A DNA stretch of 64,000 nt from Brevibacillus reuszeri (GTDB lineage Bacteria; Bacillota; Bacilli; Brevibacillales; Brevibacillaceae). The position numbers were made by a program, and so were the translations under genes. The stretch spans positions 681,148 through 745,147 of the forward strand of contig NZ_LGIQ01000005.1 in assembly GCF_001187725.1 (NCBI RefSeq). The letters run 5' to 3'. This document shows, piece after piece, positions 1 to 7,250 of the stretch. The notes below the pieces were generated by a model. The model searched no databases. It was not told the origin of the DNA and worked only from the letters and a program-made list of their open reading frames with translations. The first letter of the stretch is position 1. Every line of letters starts with the position of its first letter.

Positions 1-1005
1 TTGGTCGGAGGATTTTTGGTTGATACGCTGACCTGGCGTTATATTTTTCTCCTCAACCTGCCATTTGGGTTGGTATCATTTTTTATGCTTATGGTGCTGT
101 ATAAAGAAAAGCTGGCTGTCAAAGCGAAGCGTCATATCGATTATCCAGGTGCCCTTATTTTTTCAGTAGGTACGATTGCGCTGTTGTACGCATTGCTCAC
201 TGGAAGCCAGCATCAGTCATGGCTGAGTCCGGTTACGATTTCTTTGATCGTGTTTGCACTGGTTACTTTCTTGATCTTTGTGTCCGTAGAGAAAAAGTCG
301 CCAGAGCCGCTCATCCCGCTCTCGCTTTTGACCAATCGGAACGTGATGCTGATTAACCTGCTTACCTTGTTAACAAACGGGATTGTGATCAGTATGGTCG
401 TGTATTTGCCGATTTGGAGTCAGGGCGTTTTGGGAGAGAGCGCGACGATGGCAGGTTTTGTTCTCATGCCAATGCCAGTATGCTGGACGATTGGTGCAGT
501 CCTGTCTGGGAATTTGCTGGGCAAGCTGCGTGCAGAACAGCTGATTACTGCGGGAACAGCAGTCCTGACGATTGCAGGTTTCCTGCTTACTTTGCTCGTT
601 TCCCATTCTGCTGGTTATCTCATCTATTTGGCGGTCGGCATGATTGGGCTTGGCATGGGGCTGATCAGTCCGATTATCATGGTGAAAATCCAGGCGTCGG
701 TAGCAGTAGACAAGCGGGGGACAGCGGTAGCGCTCAATACGTTTACCGGTACCTTTAGCCAAACCTTTGGCGCAGCAGTTTTTGGGATGATGTTCAACCT
801 GATGACCGTAGGAAGTGGTCAGGGGAATCTCGGAGCGTCGTTTGAAACAGGGAATATCCCTGCTGGACAGCTTGAGCAAATCAGAGATGTTCTCGCATCG
901 GGGGTACATGTCGTATTTATAGGCTCACTTGTTTTGGCTGTATGTACTTTCTTTTTGTCACTGGTCATCGCCAAGGCCCAGAAGGAGCCTGTTAGGAATC
1001 TGTAG
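1..1005 (+). CDS. MFS drug efflux transporter, DHA2 (EmrB/QacA) type, 5' truncated
   Basis: This is the C-terminal 334 residues of a major facilitator superfamily proton-coupled exporter in the cytoplasmic membrane. The frame is open from base 1, so the real start lies upstream of the window. The first visible residues (WRYIFLLNLPFG) match the segment that follows motif C in 14-helix DHA2 pumps. Roughly eight hydrophobic helices follow, with the charged loops expected between them. The stop at 1003-1005 is followed at once by a strong terminator. Substrate cannot be told from sequence; multidrug export is the usual role in this family. Family assignment is secure, specificity is not. Confidence 0.85.
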   Translation: MVGGFLVDTLTWRYIFLLNLPFGLVSFFMLMVLYKEKLAVKAKRHIDYPGALIFSVGTIALLYALLTGSQHQSWLSPVTISLIVFALVTFLIFVSVEKKSPEPLIPLSLLTNRNVMLINLLTLLTNGIVISMVVYLPIWSQGVLGESATMAGFVLMPMPVCWTIGAVLSGNLLGKLRAEQLITAGTAVLTIAGFLLTLLVSHSAGYLIYLAVGMIGLGMGLISPIIMVKIQASVAVDKRGTAVALNTFTGTFSQTFGAAVFGMMFNLMTVGSGQGNLGASFETGNIPAGQLEQIRDVLASGVHVVFIGSLVLAVCTFFLSLVIAKAQKEPVRNL

Positions 1006-1008
1006 AAG

Positions 1009-1041
1009 AAAAAGCGTCGGCCTTGAGCTGGCGCTTTTTTT
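1009..1041 (+). terminator. Rho-independent terminator after the MFS gene
   Basis: AAAAAGCG pairs with CGCTTTTT around a loop of about 15 bases, followed by a run of T. It starts three bases after the MFS stop codon. Confidence 0.8.
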
Positions 1042-1187
1042 GCTGGGATGAAAAGGACGTTACTTTTCCTTATGCTTACACGTACAAGTGGAAGAGGTGA
1101 TCCAATTGAAAAAAGATCAAGCAAGAACGAGAATAATCGAAAAAGAGGGGGATCTTTATCCATAGGAGCCGGCTTCTCATAACGATA

Positions 1188-1673
1188 TTGGCAGCAGTCA
1201 TTTTTGCAGCAGCATGCATGAGCATGAGCGAGAGGGACGCGACAAAAGACTCGCTTTTTCCTGCAGAGAACTTTACCATAGAAGCGAATGGAGAGAGTCA
1301 AGAGTTCCATATCATTCAACTGCATACAGCGATGAAGGACTACATGACGAAAGCAAATGCGAGTCATGAAACGAACCTGCGCAAGCTGTATGAGGAAACG
1401 ATATTTCAACCTGTAGCACAGGCTTGCTTCGGACAGGGAGAATACATGGGCATCATCCAAGGCATCAGAGAAAATCCCCCCACGCAAAATGTATCCTCAA
1501 CGAACTACCCCCTCATGCAAAAAATTATGTTCGGCGGAGACGAGCTTCCTCGCGGTTTTGGCTACAGTGAGGGCTATCGAATCGCTCAAGCATTTTTGGA
1601 CGCTCATCCAGCCCTGGACGTGGAACAATGGTCAGCCGCCTCGCCTGCTGAAATCTACCAGCTGCAGAAATAA
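1188..1673 (+). CDS. Putative lipoprotein with a DUF2268-like C-terminal tail, start uncertain
   Basis: A 161-residue protein if read from the TTG at 1188. The start of this frame (residues 1-11) is a hydrophobic stretch ending AAAC, which resembles a lipobox, so the product is probably a lipoprotein. The C-terminal 60 residues (MFGGDELPRGFGYSEGYRIA and onward) resemble the tail of DUF2268/YjaZ-like predicted Zn proteases, but no HExxH motif is present, so protease activity is not supported. The N-terminus is problematic. A TTG at 1106 with a good Shine-Dalgarno (AGAGGTGA) opens a basic N-region in another frame that would join this one if one G were removed from the G run at 1147-1151. Either the gene is frameshifted or a weak start is used. 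Function unknown. Confidence 0.5.
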   Translation: MAAVIFAAACMSMSERDATKDSLFPAENFTIEANGESQEFHIIQLHTAMKDYMTKANASHETNLRKLYEETIFQPVAQACFGQGEYMGIIQGIRENPPTQNVSSTNYPLMQKIMFGGDELPRGFGYSEGYRIAQAFLDAHPALDVEQWSAASPAEIYQLQK

Positions 1674-1839
1674 TACTACATATATGGACCTAGTATTTCA
1701 CCCGGGTTCGCCACATTCTATACACAAATTACCAGAAAATACAAATTTCTTATTGCCTAAATGCACTCCCATTCGTTACTATTTTCTGTAAGTAGATTAT
1801 GGTATTCCCCTATTTCAACAGACAGGAGTGCAATGATCG

Positions 1840-3090
1840 ATGGAAGAGATTCGCCCCGTTACAAGTGAGGAAGTCAGCGAGGTTGTCAGAATTACAGGGA
1901 TGGCGTACCCAGGCAGCAATCTCTTGGCATCTGAGAATGCTCAGCGTTTTAGCGAACGAGTAAAGGATACCTTGGAAAACGATCCAAACGTCAGTTTTCA
2001 CGGGTGCTATCGCAATGACCAGCTTATTGGTATGATGAGATGGCATGACCTGTCGATGAATGTACACGGCACCCAAATGCTCACGGGTGGAATCGGGATG
2101 GTAGCGGTAGATCTCTTGCATAAAAAAGAGAAGGTAGCAAAGACGATGCTGGAAGGCTTCATTGGCAGCTATCGGGAGCGTGGAGTCAGTCTCGTCTCTC
2201 TATACCCGTTTCGCGTCGATTTTTACAAGCAAATGGGCTTCGGGGTGGGAACCAAAATCCATCAATATCGGATAAAGCCATCCAGTCTGCCCTTTGGAAG
2301 CAAGGACAAAATTATTTACTTAGGTATGGAAAATAGAGAAGAGATGTTAGCCTGTTCTCATCGGATTGTTCGCCAAACACATGGAATGATCAGAAAAACG
2401 GATCGAGAACTGAAAAAGTTTCTGGAGCAGCCAGAGCAAATTGTCGTGGGCTATAAAAACGAAGGAAAGCTCGGTGGCTATCTTGCCTTCCAGTTTCAGC
2501 GCGCCCACGAGGAAAACAAGATGATCAATGATCTGGTCGTCAAAGAGTTTGAATATGAGTCGCAAGAAGCTTTGAACCAGCTGCTTTCCTTTTTGCATAG
2601 TCAGGCCGATCAAGTACATCGAATCGTCTTGACTACGACTGATGAAGATTTTCATCTTTTGCTGTCCGATCCGGGGAACGGCACTAACAACCTCTTGCCC
2701 AGCGTGTATCATGAGAGTCACACATCGGGTGTCGGACTGATGTATCGTGTCATTGATGTACCTGGCTTCTTCTCCAAGCTTGCGCAGCCAATGTTCGGGA
2801 CGGAGCAGTTGACACTGCGGTTGACCATTCGAGATTCGTTTTTACCAGAAAATGAGGGAAGCTGGCTCATCCAGTTCAGCGAGGGACGTCCAAAAATAAT
2901 CGTGGATGGAGAGGCGGAAGTAAGCGTGAGCATGGATATTTCCGATTTCTCTTCGCTGGTGATGGGAGCAGTGAGCTTCCGCAAGCTGTATACGTATGGT
3001 CTGGTTGAGGTTGATGCTGCTGAGGCGATAGCCAAGCTGGACAGGCTGTTTTTCATCAGTGATAAACCGAGAAGCACCACTCCTTTCTAA
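1840..3090 (+). CDS. Eis-like GNAT N-acetyltransferase
   Basis: A 416-residue member of the Eis/enhanced-intracellular-survival type acetyltransferases, which transfer acetyl from acetyl-CoA to amines. The N-terminal third is a GNAT fold (residues about 1-140, with GGIGMVAVDLLHKK preceding the acetyl-CoA loop and FYKQMGFGVG as the typical late GNAT strand). A second GNAT-like half follows, and the last 100 residues resemble an SCP2 sterol-carrier-like domain. The length matches the family (about 390-420). The ATG has an upstream GACAGGAG Shine-Dalgarno. It appears monocistronic. In Mycobacterium, Eis modifies aminoglycosides; whether this homologue does so cannot be inferred. Confidence 0.85.
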   Translation: MEEIRPVTSEEVSEVVRITGMAYPGSNLLASENAQRFSERVKDTLENDPNVSFHGCYRNDQLIGMMRWHDLSMNVHGTQMLTGGIGMVAVDLLHKKEKVAKTMLEGFIGSYRERGVSLVSLYPFRVDFYKQMGFGVGTKIHQYRIKPSSLPFGSKDKIIYLGMENREEMLACSHRIVRQTHGMIRKTDRELKKFLEQPEQIVVGYKNEGKLGGYLAFQFQRAHEENKMINDLVVKEFEYESQEALNQLLSFLHSQADQVHRIVLTTTDEDFHLLLSDPGNGTNNLLPSVYHESHTSGVGLMYRVIDVPGFFSKLAQPMFGTEQLTLRLTIRDSFLPENEGSWLIQFSEGRPKIIVDGEAEVSVSMDISDFSSLVMGAVSFRKLYTYGLVEVDAAEAIAKLDRLFFISDKPRSTTPF

Positions 3091-3268
3091 TTGGTAGCGC
3101 TTTATTTAAATTCGTCACATTTTTGTCACAAAAGGTAATCTTTTTTCGACCCCTCCCATATCATGTAACAAAACGGTCATGACTGTTTGATTTGACCGCA
3201 AACGGTTACATCCACTTTTATGAAAAGCGTCGAGACGTTTTTCACTGAAAAAGGGAGGGGATTACACT

Positions 3269-3445
3269 ATGATCTATTTAACGCTCGTCATCTTTGCTGG
3301 GTTTCTCCTGATTGTCTGGTTTCTCGTCAAGCTCCTCTTCCGACTGGAACGGAAGGACTCTATCGAGCATGACCAGAGACAGCTCTGGGAAAATTCCAAT
3401 GTAACCTTGAAGGAAATGCGCTATCAGAAGCAGAAAAATAAATAA
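3269..3445 (+). CDS. Small single-pass membrane protein, 58 aa
   Basis: A short reading frame with an excellent Shine-Dalgarno (AGGGAGGGG, spacing about 8) before an ATG. It encodes one hydrophobic helix (residues about 2-24) followed by a charged, hydrophilic tail rich in Lys, Glu and Gln. The product is likely an integral membrane peptide with the C-terminal tail in the cytoplasm. A hairpin follows directly, and the PilZ gene begins about 45 bases later, so the two may be co-transcribed. No family is recognised. Confidence 0.65.
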   Translation: MIYLTLVIFAGFLLIVWFLVKLLFRLERKDSIEHDQRQLWENSNVTLKEMRYQKQKNK

Positions 3446-3470
3446 AGGCGCCTATGGATCGGCGTCTTTC
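3443..3470 (+). terminator. Hairpin after the small membrane protein gene
   Basis: AAAGGCGCC and GGCGTCTTT form a nine-pair stem (one G-T) around an eight-base loop, followed by a pyrimidine-rich stretch rather than a clean T run. It may act as a partial terminator between the small membrane protein gene and the PilZ gene. Confidence 0.5.
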
Positions 3471-3489
3471 TTATGGGAAGGTGAGCGAA

Positions 3490-3966
3490 GTGACGATCGT
3501 ATCAGAGGGACATCAACGAGAATATTTTCGACTGAAGCTGGAGCACGCCCTCTGCGCCGATATGACGATTGTCCTTGTAAAAGGGAAGACCATGGAGATC
3601 GGTAGTGCGACCGTTCTGATAGAAGATATAGGGGCAGGTGGGCTGCTTTTTCTCTCCCATTTAAAAATGCCGGCAAATGATCAGCTTGTCCTTCAATTCG
3701 AGACAGAGCTGTGTGGACAGCCACTAAAAATGTATGGGCACGTGGTTCGCACTGCTTCCTGGGAGCAGGATTTCTATGAGTATGCGGTTCGCTTTACGAT
3801 GGATGAGGTCCAGCATCTGGAGATCAATCGTCTCGTTAATCGATTGGCGATTCGCTACAGGCAGAGAAGGGAAGCGACAGATGGACGGTTTTGGAAGGGA
3901 GACCGCAGTGAGTTTTTGCGGGGAATGGCAGAAAAAAGTCTGGTCTTGCAGGCTAATGAAAGATAA
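3490..3966 (+). CDS. PilZ domain protein, probable cyclic-di-GMP receptor
   Basis: About 158 residues. It carries both c-di-GMP binding signatures of PilZ domains: an RxxxR motif near the N-terminus (REYFR, residues 10-14) and a D-x-x-x-G-G type motif about 30 residues later (EDIGAGGL). It is probably a soluble effector that links c-di-GMP to motility or exopolysaccharide. The start chosen is GTG 3490, behind AAGGTGAG. An ATG at 3454 is in frame but lies inside the preceding hairpin and lacks a ribosome site. The C-terminal 40 residues are basic. It stands alone here, with no flagellar or cellulose genes nearby, so its process is not identified. Confidence 0.75.
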   Translation: MTIVSEGHQREYFRLKLEHALCADMTIVLVKGKTMEIGSATVLIEDIGAGGLLFLSHLKMPANDQLVLQFETELCGQPLKMYGHVVRTASWEQDFYEYAVRFTMDEVQHLEINRLVNRLAIRYRQRREATDGRFWKGDRSEFLRGMAEKSLVLQANER

Positions 3967-3971
3967 ACAAC

Positions 3972-4013
3972 AAGCTCTTCTGTCTGTGGATTTATAGACA
4001 GGAGGCTTTTTTG
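3972..4013 (+). terminator. Terminator after the PilZ gene, overlapping the next Shine-Dalgarno
   Basis: The arm at 3972-3985 (AAGCTCTTCTGTCT) pairs with AGACAGGAGGCTT, with one bulge, and is followed by TTTTTTG. The 3' arm contains AGGAGG at 4000-4005, which is the ribosome site of the gene starting at 4015. Confidence 0.7.
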
Positions 4014-4014
4014 T

Positions 4015-5232
4015 TTGACTAAAAATAGATATAGTGGTAAGGTATCTATAGTAAAACAAACAAATGAAGGTTGTGTTTATCAGATGAGTGTACATGATCA
4101 GTTCTGGAGCGCATCTGTAGAAGAGCTAAAGCGTGGCTATATCGAAAACGAGCATGAATACCTGTGCCTGTTGTGTGGAGAAACCGTTGAAAAAGGAATC
4201 ATTTTTCCGGTAGATGATGTGTTATACGATGCTCAGCGATACATGCGGCACCATATAGAGAAGGAACATGAGTCTGTATTTGATCACTTGAGTAAGCTGG
4301 ATAAAAGGCTGACTGGCTTGTCTGATCATCAAACAAGTCTTTTGCGTTTATTTTATCAAGGAAAAAATGATAACGAGGTTCAAAAGGCGATGGGCATCGG
4401 AAGCGCGTCTACGATCCGAAATCACCGCTTTGCCTTGAAAGAGAAAGAACGTCAAGCCAAAGTATTTCTGACCATGATGGAGCTGCTTCGGGAAAGCGAC
4501 AAACAAACATCCTTTTCCGCTTCAGGTAGTGTGAAGAACAGCAAGCCAGCAAAGGAATCACAGGATTCAGCGCTGCCAGCAACGGAAAAAGAAGTGGCAG
4601 AGCTTGTAAGCAAGTACTTCCCGGAAGGAACAGACGGTTCTTTAGCTAGCTTCCCGCGCAAACATAAGCATCGATTGTTTGTCCTGGAGCAAATCGCACA
4701 ACGGTTTGACCCGGAGCATATTTACAATGAAAAAGAAGTAAACGCTGTTCTTGAGGAAATTTATGCGGATCACGTTACTTTGCGCAGATATTTGATTGAT
4801 TATGCATTGCTCGATAGAAAGCCCGATGGCAGCCAATATTGGGTAAATGATAGGGAACAGGAGGAATCACAGATGGATCGAAAACAAGAGCTGAAGCAGA
4901 TGTACAAGGAAGTGAAGACGGAAGCAGGCGTCTATCAAATCAAAAATACAAAGAATGGTAAAGTGTTTGTCACCAGCAGCAGAAATTTGAAGACGATGAA
5001 TGGAAGAAAATTCATGCTCCAGCATGGTTCCCATACAAACCGGGAATTGCAAAAGGAGTGGAATGAATTTGGGCCAGAAGCCTTTGAATTTGAAGTGCTA
5101 GAGGTATTGGAGATAAAAGACGTGCCGTACTTTGATGAGGCGGAGGAGTTAGAAAAATTGGAAGACAAGTGGCTGGAAAAACTCACTCCGTACGGTGAGC
5201 GCGGCTACAATAAGGAGAAAAAACGAAAATAG
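4015..5232 (+). CDS. DUF2087 protein with a degenerate GIY-YIG C-terminal domain
   Basis: 405 residues starting at TTG, with AGGAGG nine bases upstream. Three parts are visible. Residues about 60-160 include two CxxC-like Cys (CLLC) and an HTH-like segment (SDHQTSLLRLFYQG, then a second helix around SASTIRNHRF). Residues about 210-285 are a DUF2087 domain (KHKHRLFVLEQIAQRF through LLDRKPDGSQYW), a domain common in Firmicute regulators. Residues about 305-400 resemble a GIY-YIG nuclease: GVY is kept, but the second motif is FVT instead of YIG, so nuclease activity is doubtful. It may be a DNA-binding regulator. A terminator follows the stop. Confidence 0.7.
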   Translation: MTKNRYSGKVSIVKQTNEGCVYQMSVHDQFWSASVEELKRGYIENEHEYLCLLCGETVEKGIIFPVDDVLYDAQRYMRHHIEKEHESVFDHLSKLDKRLTGLSDHQTSLLRLFYQGKNDNEVQKAMGIGSASTIRNHRFALKEKERQAKVFLTMMELLRESDKQTSFSASGSVKNSKPAKESQDSALPATEKEVAELVSKYFPEGTDGSLASFPRKHKHRLFVLEQIAQRFDPEHIYNEKEVNAVLEEIYADHVTLRRYLIDYALLDRKPDGSQYWVNDREQEESQMDRKQELKQMYKEVKTEAGVYQIKNTKNGKVFVTSSRNLKTMNGRKFMLQHGSHTNRELQKEWNEFGPEAFEFEVLEVLEIKDVPYFDEAEELEKLEDKWLEKLTPYGERGYNKEKKRK

Positions 5233-5255
5233 GCTGCCTGCGGGCAGTCTTTTTC
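5231..5255 (+). terminator. Terminator after the DUF2087 gene
   Basis: AGGCTGCC and GGCAGTCT pair around a four-base loop, followed by TTTTT. The stem begins inside the stop codon. Confidence 0.8.
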
Positions 5256-5266
5256 TTGATCCTCGT

Positions 5267-5575
5267 CTATTTGTCTAGCAAGCCAAAGCGCTCAAGCTGA
5301 TCCCAGCGCCCTTCCTTTTGTAATATTTCCTTTTGTCGGGAACCAAGCAGGTCAAAATGTGGAAAAGGAGGGCGGTCGTGAATATAGACCGGATTCAGCC
5401 CATGTGAAAGGCACCACTCGATTAAGCGCTGACGGTTTGCACAGCCTACCTTGGTGACTGTTTTCACATCTGGAAAGCGCGGATCGAGCCAGTAATGCGT
5501 CAAAAAAGCGATTTCCTCCCTGATTACAGCTTGCTTCCATTTATTTAATTCATCTCTGGTAATTCCGAATGCCAA
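5267..5575 (-). CDS. Conserved hypothetical protein, 102 aa
   Basis: A 102-residue soluble protein with a sequence character typical of conserved small Bacillales proteins (MAFGITRDELNKWK, then EIAFLTHYWLDPRFPD, then PHFDLLG near the C-terminus). It resembles B. subtilis YneQ by memory, but that match was not checked. It has no signal peptide or membrane helix. Conserved His, Asp and Cys residues (HYWLD, GCANRQ, PHFD) hint at a metal-binding or enzymatic fold without identifying one. It is transcribed alone, convergent with the DUF2087 gene. Confidence 0.7.
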   Translation of the reverse strand: MAFGITRDELNKWKQAVIREEIAFLTHYWLDPRFPDVKTVTKVGCANRQRLIEWCLSHGLNPVYIHDRPPFPHFDLLGSRQKEILQKEGRWDQLERFGLLDK

Positions 5576-5647
5576 TGTACGTCATCCTTTTTCGCTATGG
5601 TCTGATGAGATGCAGCATCTCCCTATTATAACAAACAGTATGACGCA

Positions 5648-5693
5648 CAAAAGAGGCAGCCTTTCTTCAATGAGCGAAGAAGAAAGGCCGCCG
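5648..5693 (-). terminator. Terminator of the cwlJ-gerQ operon
   Basis: On the minus strand, GGCGGCCTTTCTTC pairs with GAAGAAAGGCTGCC and is followed by TCTTTTG. It lies just past the gerQ stop codon. Confidence 0.8.
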
Positions 5694-5704
5694 ATATGTG
5701 ATGT

Positions 5705-6154
5705 TTAGCGAATCCCTTGTGGGAGTGTAGGAGGAATGTAATTCAATTCCTCGTCTGCCGTAATGTAATCGGTATTGACCATGAGTAGCAAATAGCGTTT
5801 TCCGGTTTGCGGATCGCTCAAGATGATATGGTCGCGTCCTGCCGTTTCCAGAACGCCACGGAAGATTTTAGCGTTCCATTGGCTGTTGTTTTCAAAAGTT
5901 TGGTATACAGTGATTACTTTACCGCGATTCAAGCGCAAAATGTTCTCGATATACGATTCCTCTACGAGTTGACCTGGCGTTATGGGCGTGCCAGGAATCC
6001 AGGTGCCGCTTGGCTGCATCGGTACCAATTGCGGCTGTTGCTGTTGAGGCATTCCAAATGGCTGCTGTTGAGGCATTCCCATTGGAAACTGTGTAGATTG
6101 ATACATATCATACCCGTATTGTTGGTAAGAAGGGTATGGCATTTGTTGACTCAT
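5705..6154 (-). CDS. gerQ: Spore coat protein GerQ
   Basis: 149 residues. The first 60 residues are low-complexity, rich in Gln, Pro, Met and Tyr, and contain MPQQQPFGMPQQQQPQ-type repeats. The C-terminal 90 residues form the conserved GerQ domain (SYIENILRLNRGK, then FRGVLETAGRDHIILSDP). GerQ is an inner-coat protein needed to localise the cortex hydrolase CwlJ to the spore. It is cross-linked by transglutaminase in B. subtilis, and the Gln/Lys-rich composition fits that. It lies 29 bases downstream of cwlJ, the usual partner arrangement. Expression is expected in the mother cell late in sporulation. Confidence 0.95.
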   Translation of the reverse strand: MSQQMPYPSYQQYGYDMYQSTQFPMGMPQQQPFGMPQQQQPQLVPMQPSGTWIPGTPITPGQLVEESYIENILRLNRGKVITVYQTFENNSQWNAKIFRGVLETAGRDHIILSDPQTGKRYLLLMVNTDYITADEELNYIPPTLPQGIR

Positions 6155-6183
6155 GATGAACTCGCTCCTTTATCTATCTTCCT

Positions 6184-6606
6184 CTAGTAAACACGCGGAC
6201 ATTCTGATGGTTTTGGTACAAAGAAGCAATGTGCTTTATAGCGTCCGGAGTTTTGTTGATCCCACCAGGTAGCAGGGCAATTCCCTGTCGGACGGTAAAA
6301 CCACAAAGCATTCGAAGCAGGGTGTGTCCGTTCTCCATTAATAGTACGCTTTGCCAGACGTTTCTCTCGATCGCGTGCACGCTGATAAAAATACGGTTTT
6401 TGGACGGATTCATAGCCACCTGGCGATTGATAAACCATGTCACTCATGGAACGGATGTTTTTGAAGTCCAGACAATTTCCGAGAATCCGGTTCACACCGA
6501 CGTTTCCCACCATCAGCATGCCAAGCTCGCCTTCCCCTTCTGCCTCTGCACGCATTAACCGTGCAAGTAATGCCACGTCATTTGCGTTTGTTTTGATAAC
6601 GGCCAT
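6184..6606 (-). CDS. cwlJ: Cell wall hydrolase CwlJ, spore cortex-lytic enzyme
   Basis: 140 residues, entirely a Hydrolase_2 (SleB/CwlJ catalytic) domain without a signal peptide, as in B. subtilis CwlJ (142 aa). The catalytic Glu is in the N-terminal RAEAEGEGELGM segment, and the family motif around NALWFYRP is present. CwlJ degrades the muramic-delta-lactam-containing cortex during germination, notably in response to Ca-dipicolinate, and depends on GerQ. It is the first gene of the cwlJ-gerQ pair. The ATG follows a strong AGGAGG-type site on the minus strand. Confidence 0.95.
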   Translation of the reverse strand: MAVIKTNANDVALLARLMRAEAEGEGELGMLMVGNVGVNRILGNCLDFKNIRSMSDMVYQSPGGYESVQKPYFYQRARDREKRLAKRTINGERTHPASNALWFYRPTGNCPATWWDQQNSGRYKAHCFFVPKPSECPRVY

Positions 6607-6702
6607 TGCTTCACCTCCTCGAAAAACTCACAATAACAATATATGGGCGACCCGCAGATGGGTGATTGACTCTGGAAATTTTTCCGTGTGGGTTAGGCCT
6701 AG

Positions 6703-6740
6703 TTGACGTTAACGTAAACGATAGGTAAAATATGTATAAT
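6703..6740 (+). promoter_or_regulatory. Promoter and LiuR-like palindromic operator of the MerR/acyl-CoA operon
   Basis: TTGACGTTAACGTAAA at 6703-6718 is a near-perfect 16-bp palindrome (centre GTTAAC) of the type bound by MerR-family LiuR regulators of branched-chain amino acid and fatty acid catabolism. A perfect -10 TATAAT lies at 6735-6740. No good -35 is found at 17 bases. A 20-base spacer to TTAACG, inside the palindrome, would fit MerR-type promoters. Confidence 0.55.
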
Positions 6741-6788
6741 CAGTTATTTCTGAATTTTTACTAAATATTTCAGGAGGACCTCCAAAAC

Positions 6789-7250
6789 ATGACCAGAGAA
6801 GAAATTGGTAGACAAGAATCTTGGCCCATCTCTGCTCTTGCTCACGAATTGGATGTCAGTACGAGAACCATACGCTATTACGAAGAGCTGGGCTTGATTA
6901 TGCCTGGTCGAACTGAGCGGGGGATCAGATTTTACAGCCGCGGGGATCGTGCGAGATTGCGGCTGATTCTGCGTGGTAAACGCTTCGGCTTCTCCCTGGA
7001 TCAAATCCGCGAGATGATCGAATTGTTTGCAGAAGATCGAACAGGCCGTTTGCAGCTGTTACGCACGATTGAGTACGGCAATCAGAAGCTGACGGAAATT
7101 GACGAGAAAATCAGCGAGTTGAGACAGCTTAGGGAAGACATTCTCGTCTACAAGCAAAGCTTTGAACAAAAATTGCTTGAAGAGACTAGGAGGATGACCG
7201 ATGAATGTATCAGCTCTGCTTGCAGCAAATGGACGCAAATTTCCGAATAA
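6789..7250 (+). CDS. MerR-family regulator of acyl-CoA metabolism (LiuR-like)
   Basis: 153 residues. The N-terminal winged helix is typical of MerR (ALAHELDVSTRTIRYYEELG, then RGIRFYSRGDRARLRLI), followed by a dimerisation coiled coil (residues about 95-130). There are no metal-binding Cys in the usual place except two near the C-terminus, so a metabolite ligand is more likely than a metal. Its 3' end overlaps the start of the acyl-CoA ligase gene by 50 bases, showing one operon. The palindrome at 6703-6718 is its probable autoregulatory site. By analogy with LiuR, it would sense acyl-CoA supply and control the two enzymes downstream. Confidence 0.85.
   Translation: MTREEIGRQESWPISALAHELDVSTRTIRYYEELGLIMPGRTERGIRFYSRGDRARLRLILRGKRFGFSLDQIREMIELFAEDRTGRLQLLRTIEYGNQKLTEIDEKISELRQLREDILVYKQSFEQKLLEETRRMTDECISSACSKWTQISE

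Noticed and set aside
1489..1791. A 100-codon frame overlapping the lipoprotein gene
   Set aside because: Alternative frame of the lipoprotein gene, no ribosome site.
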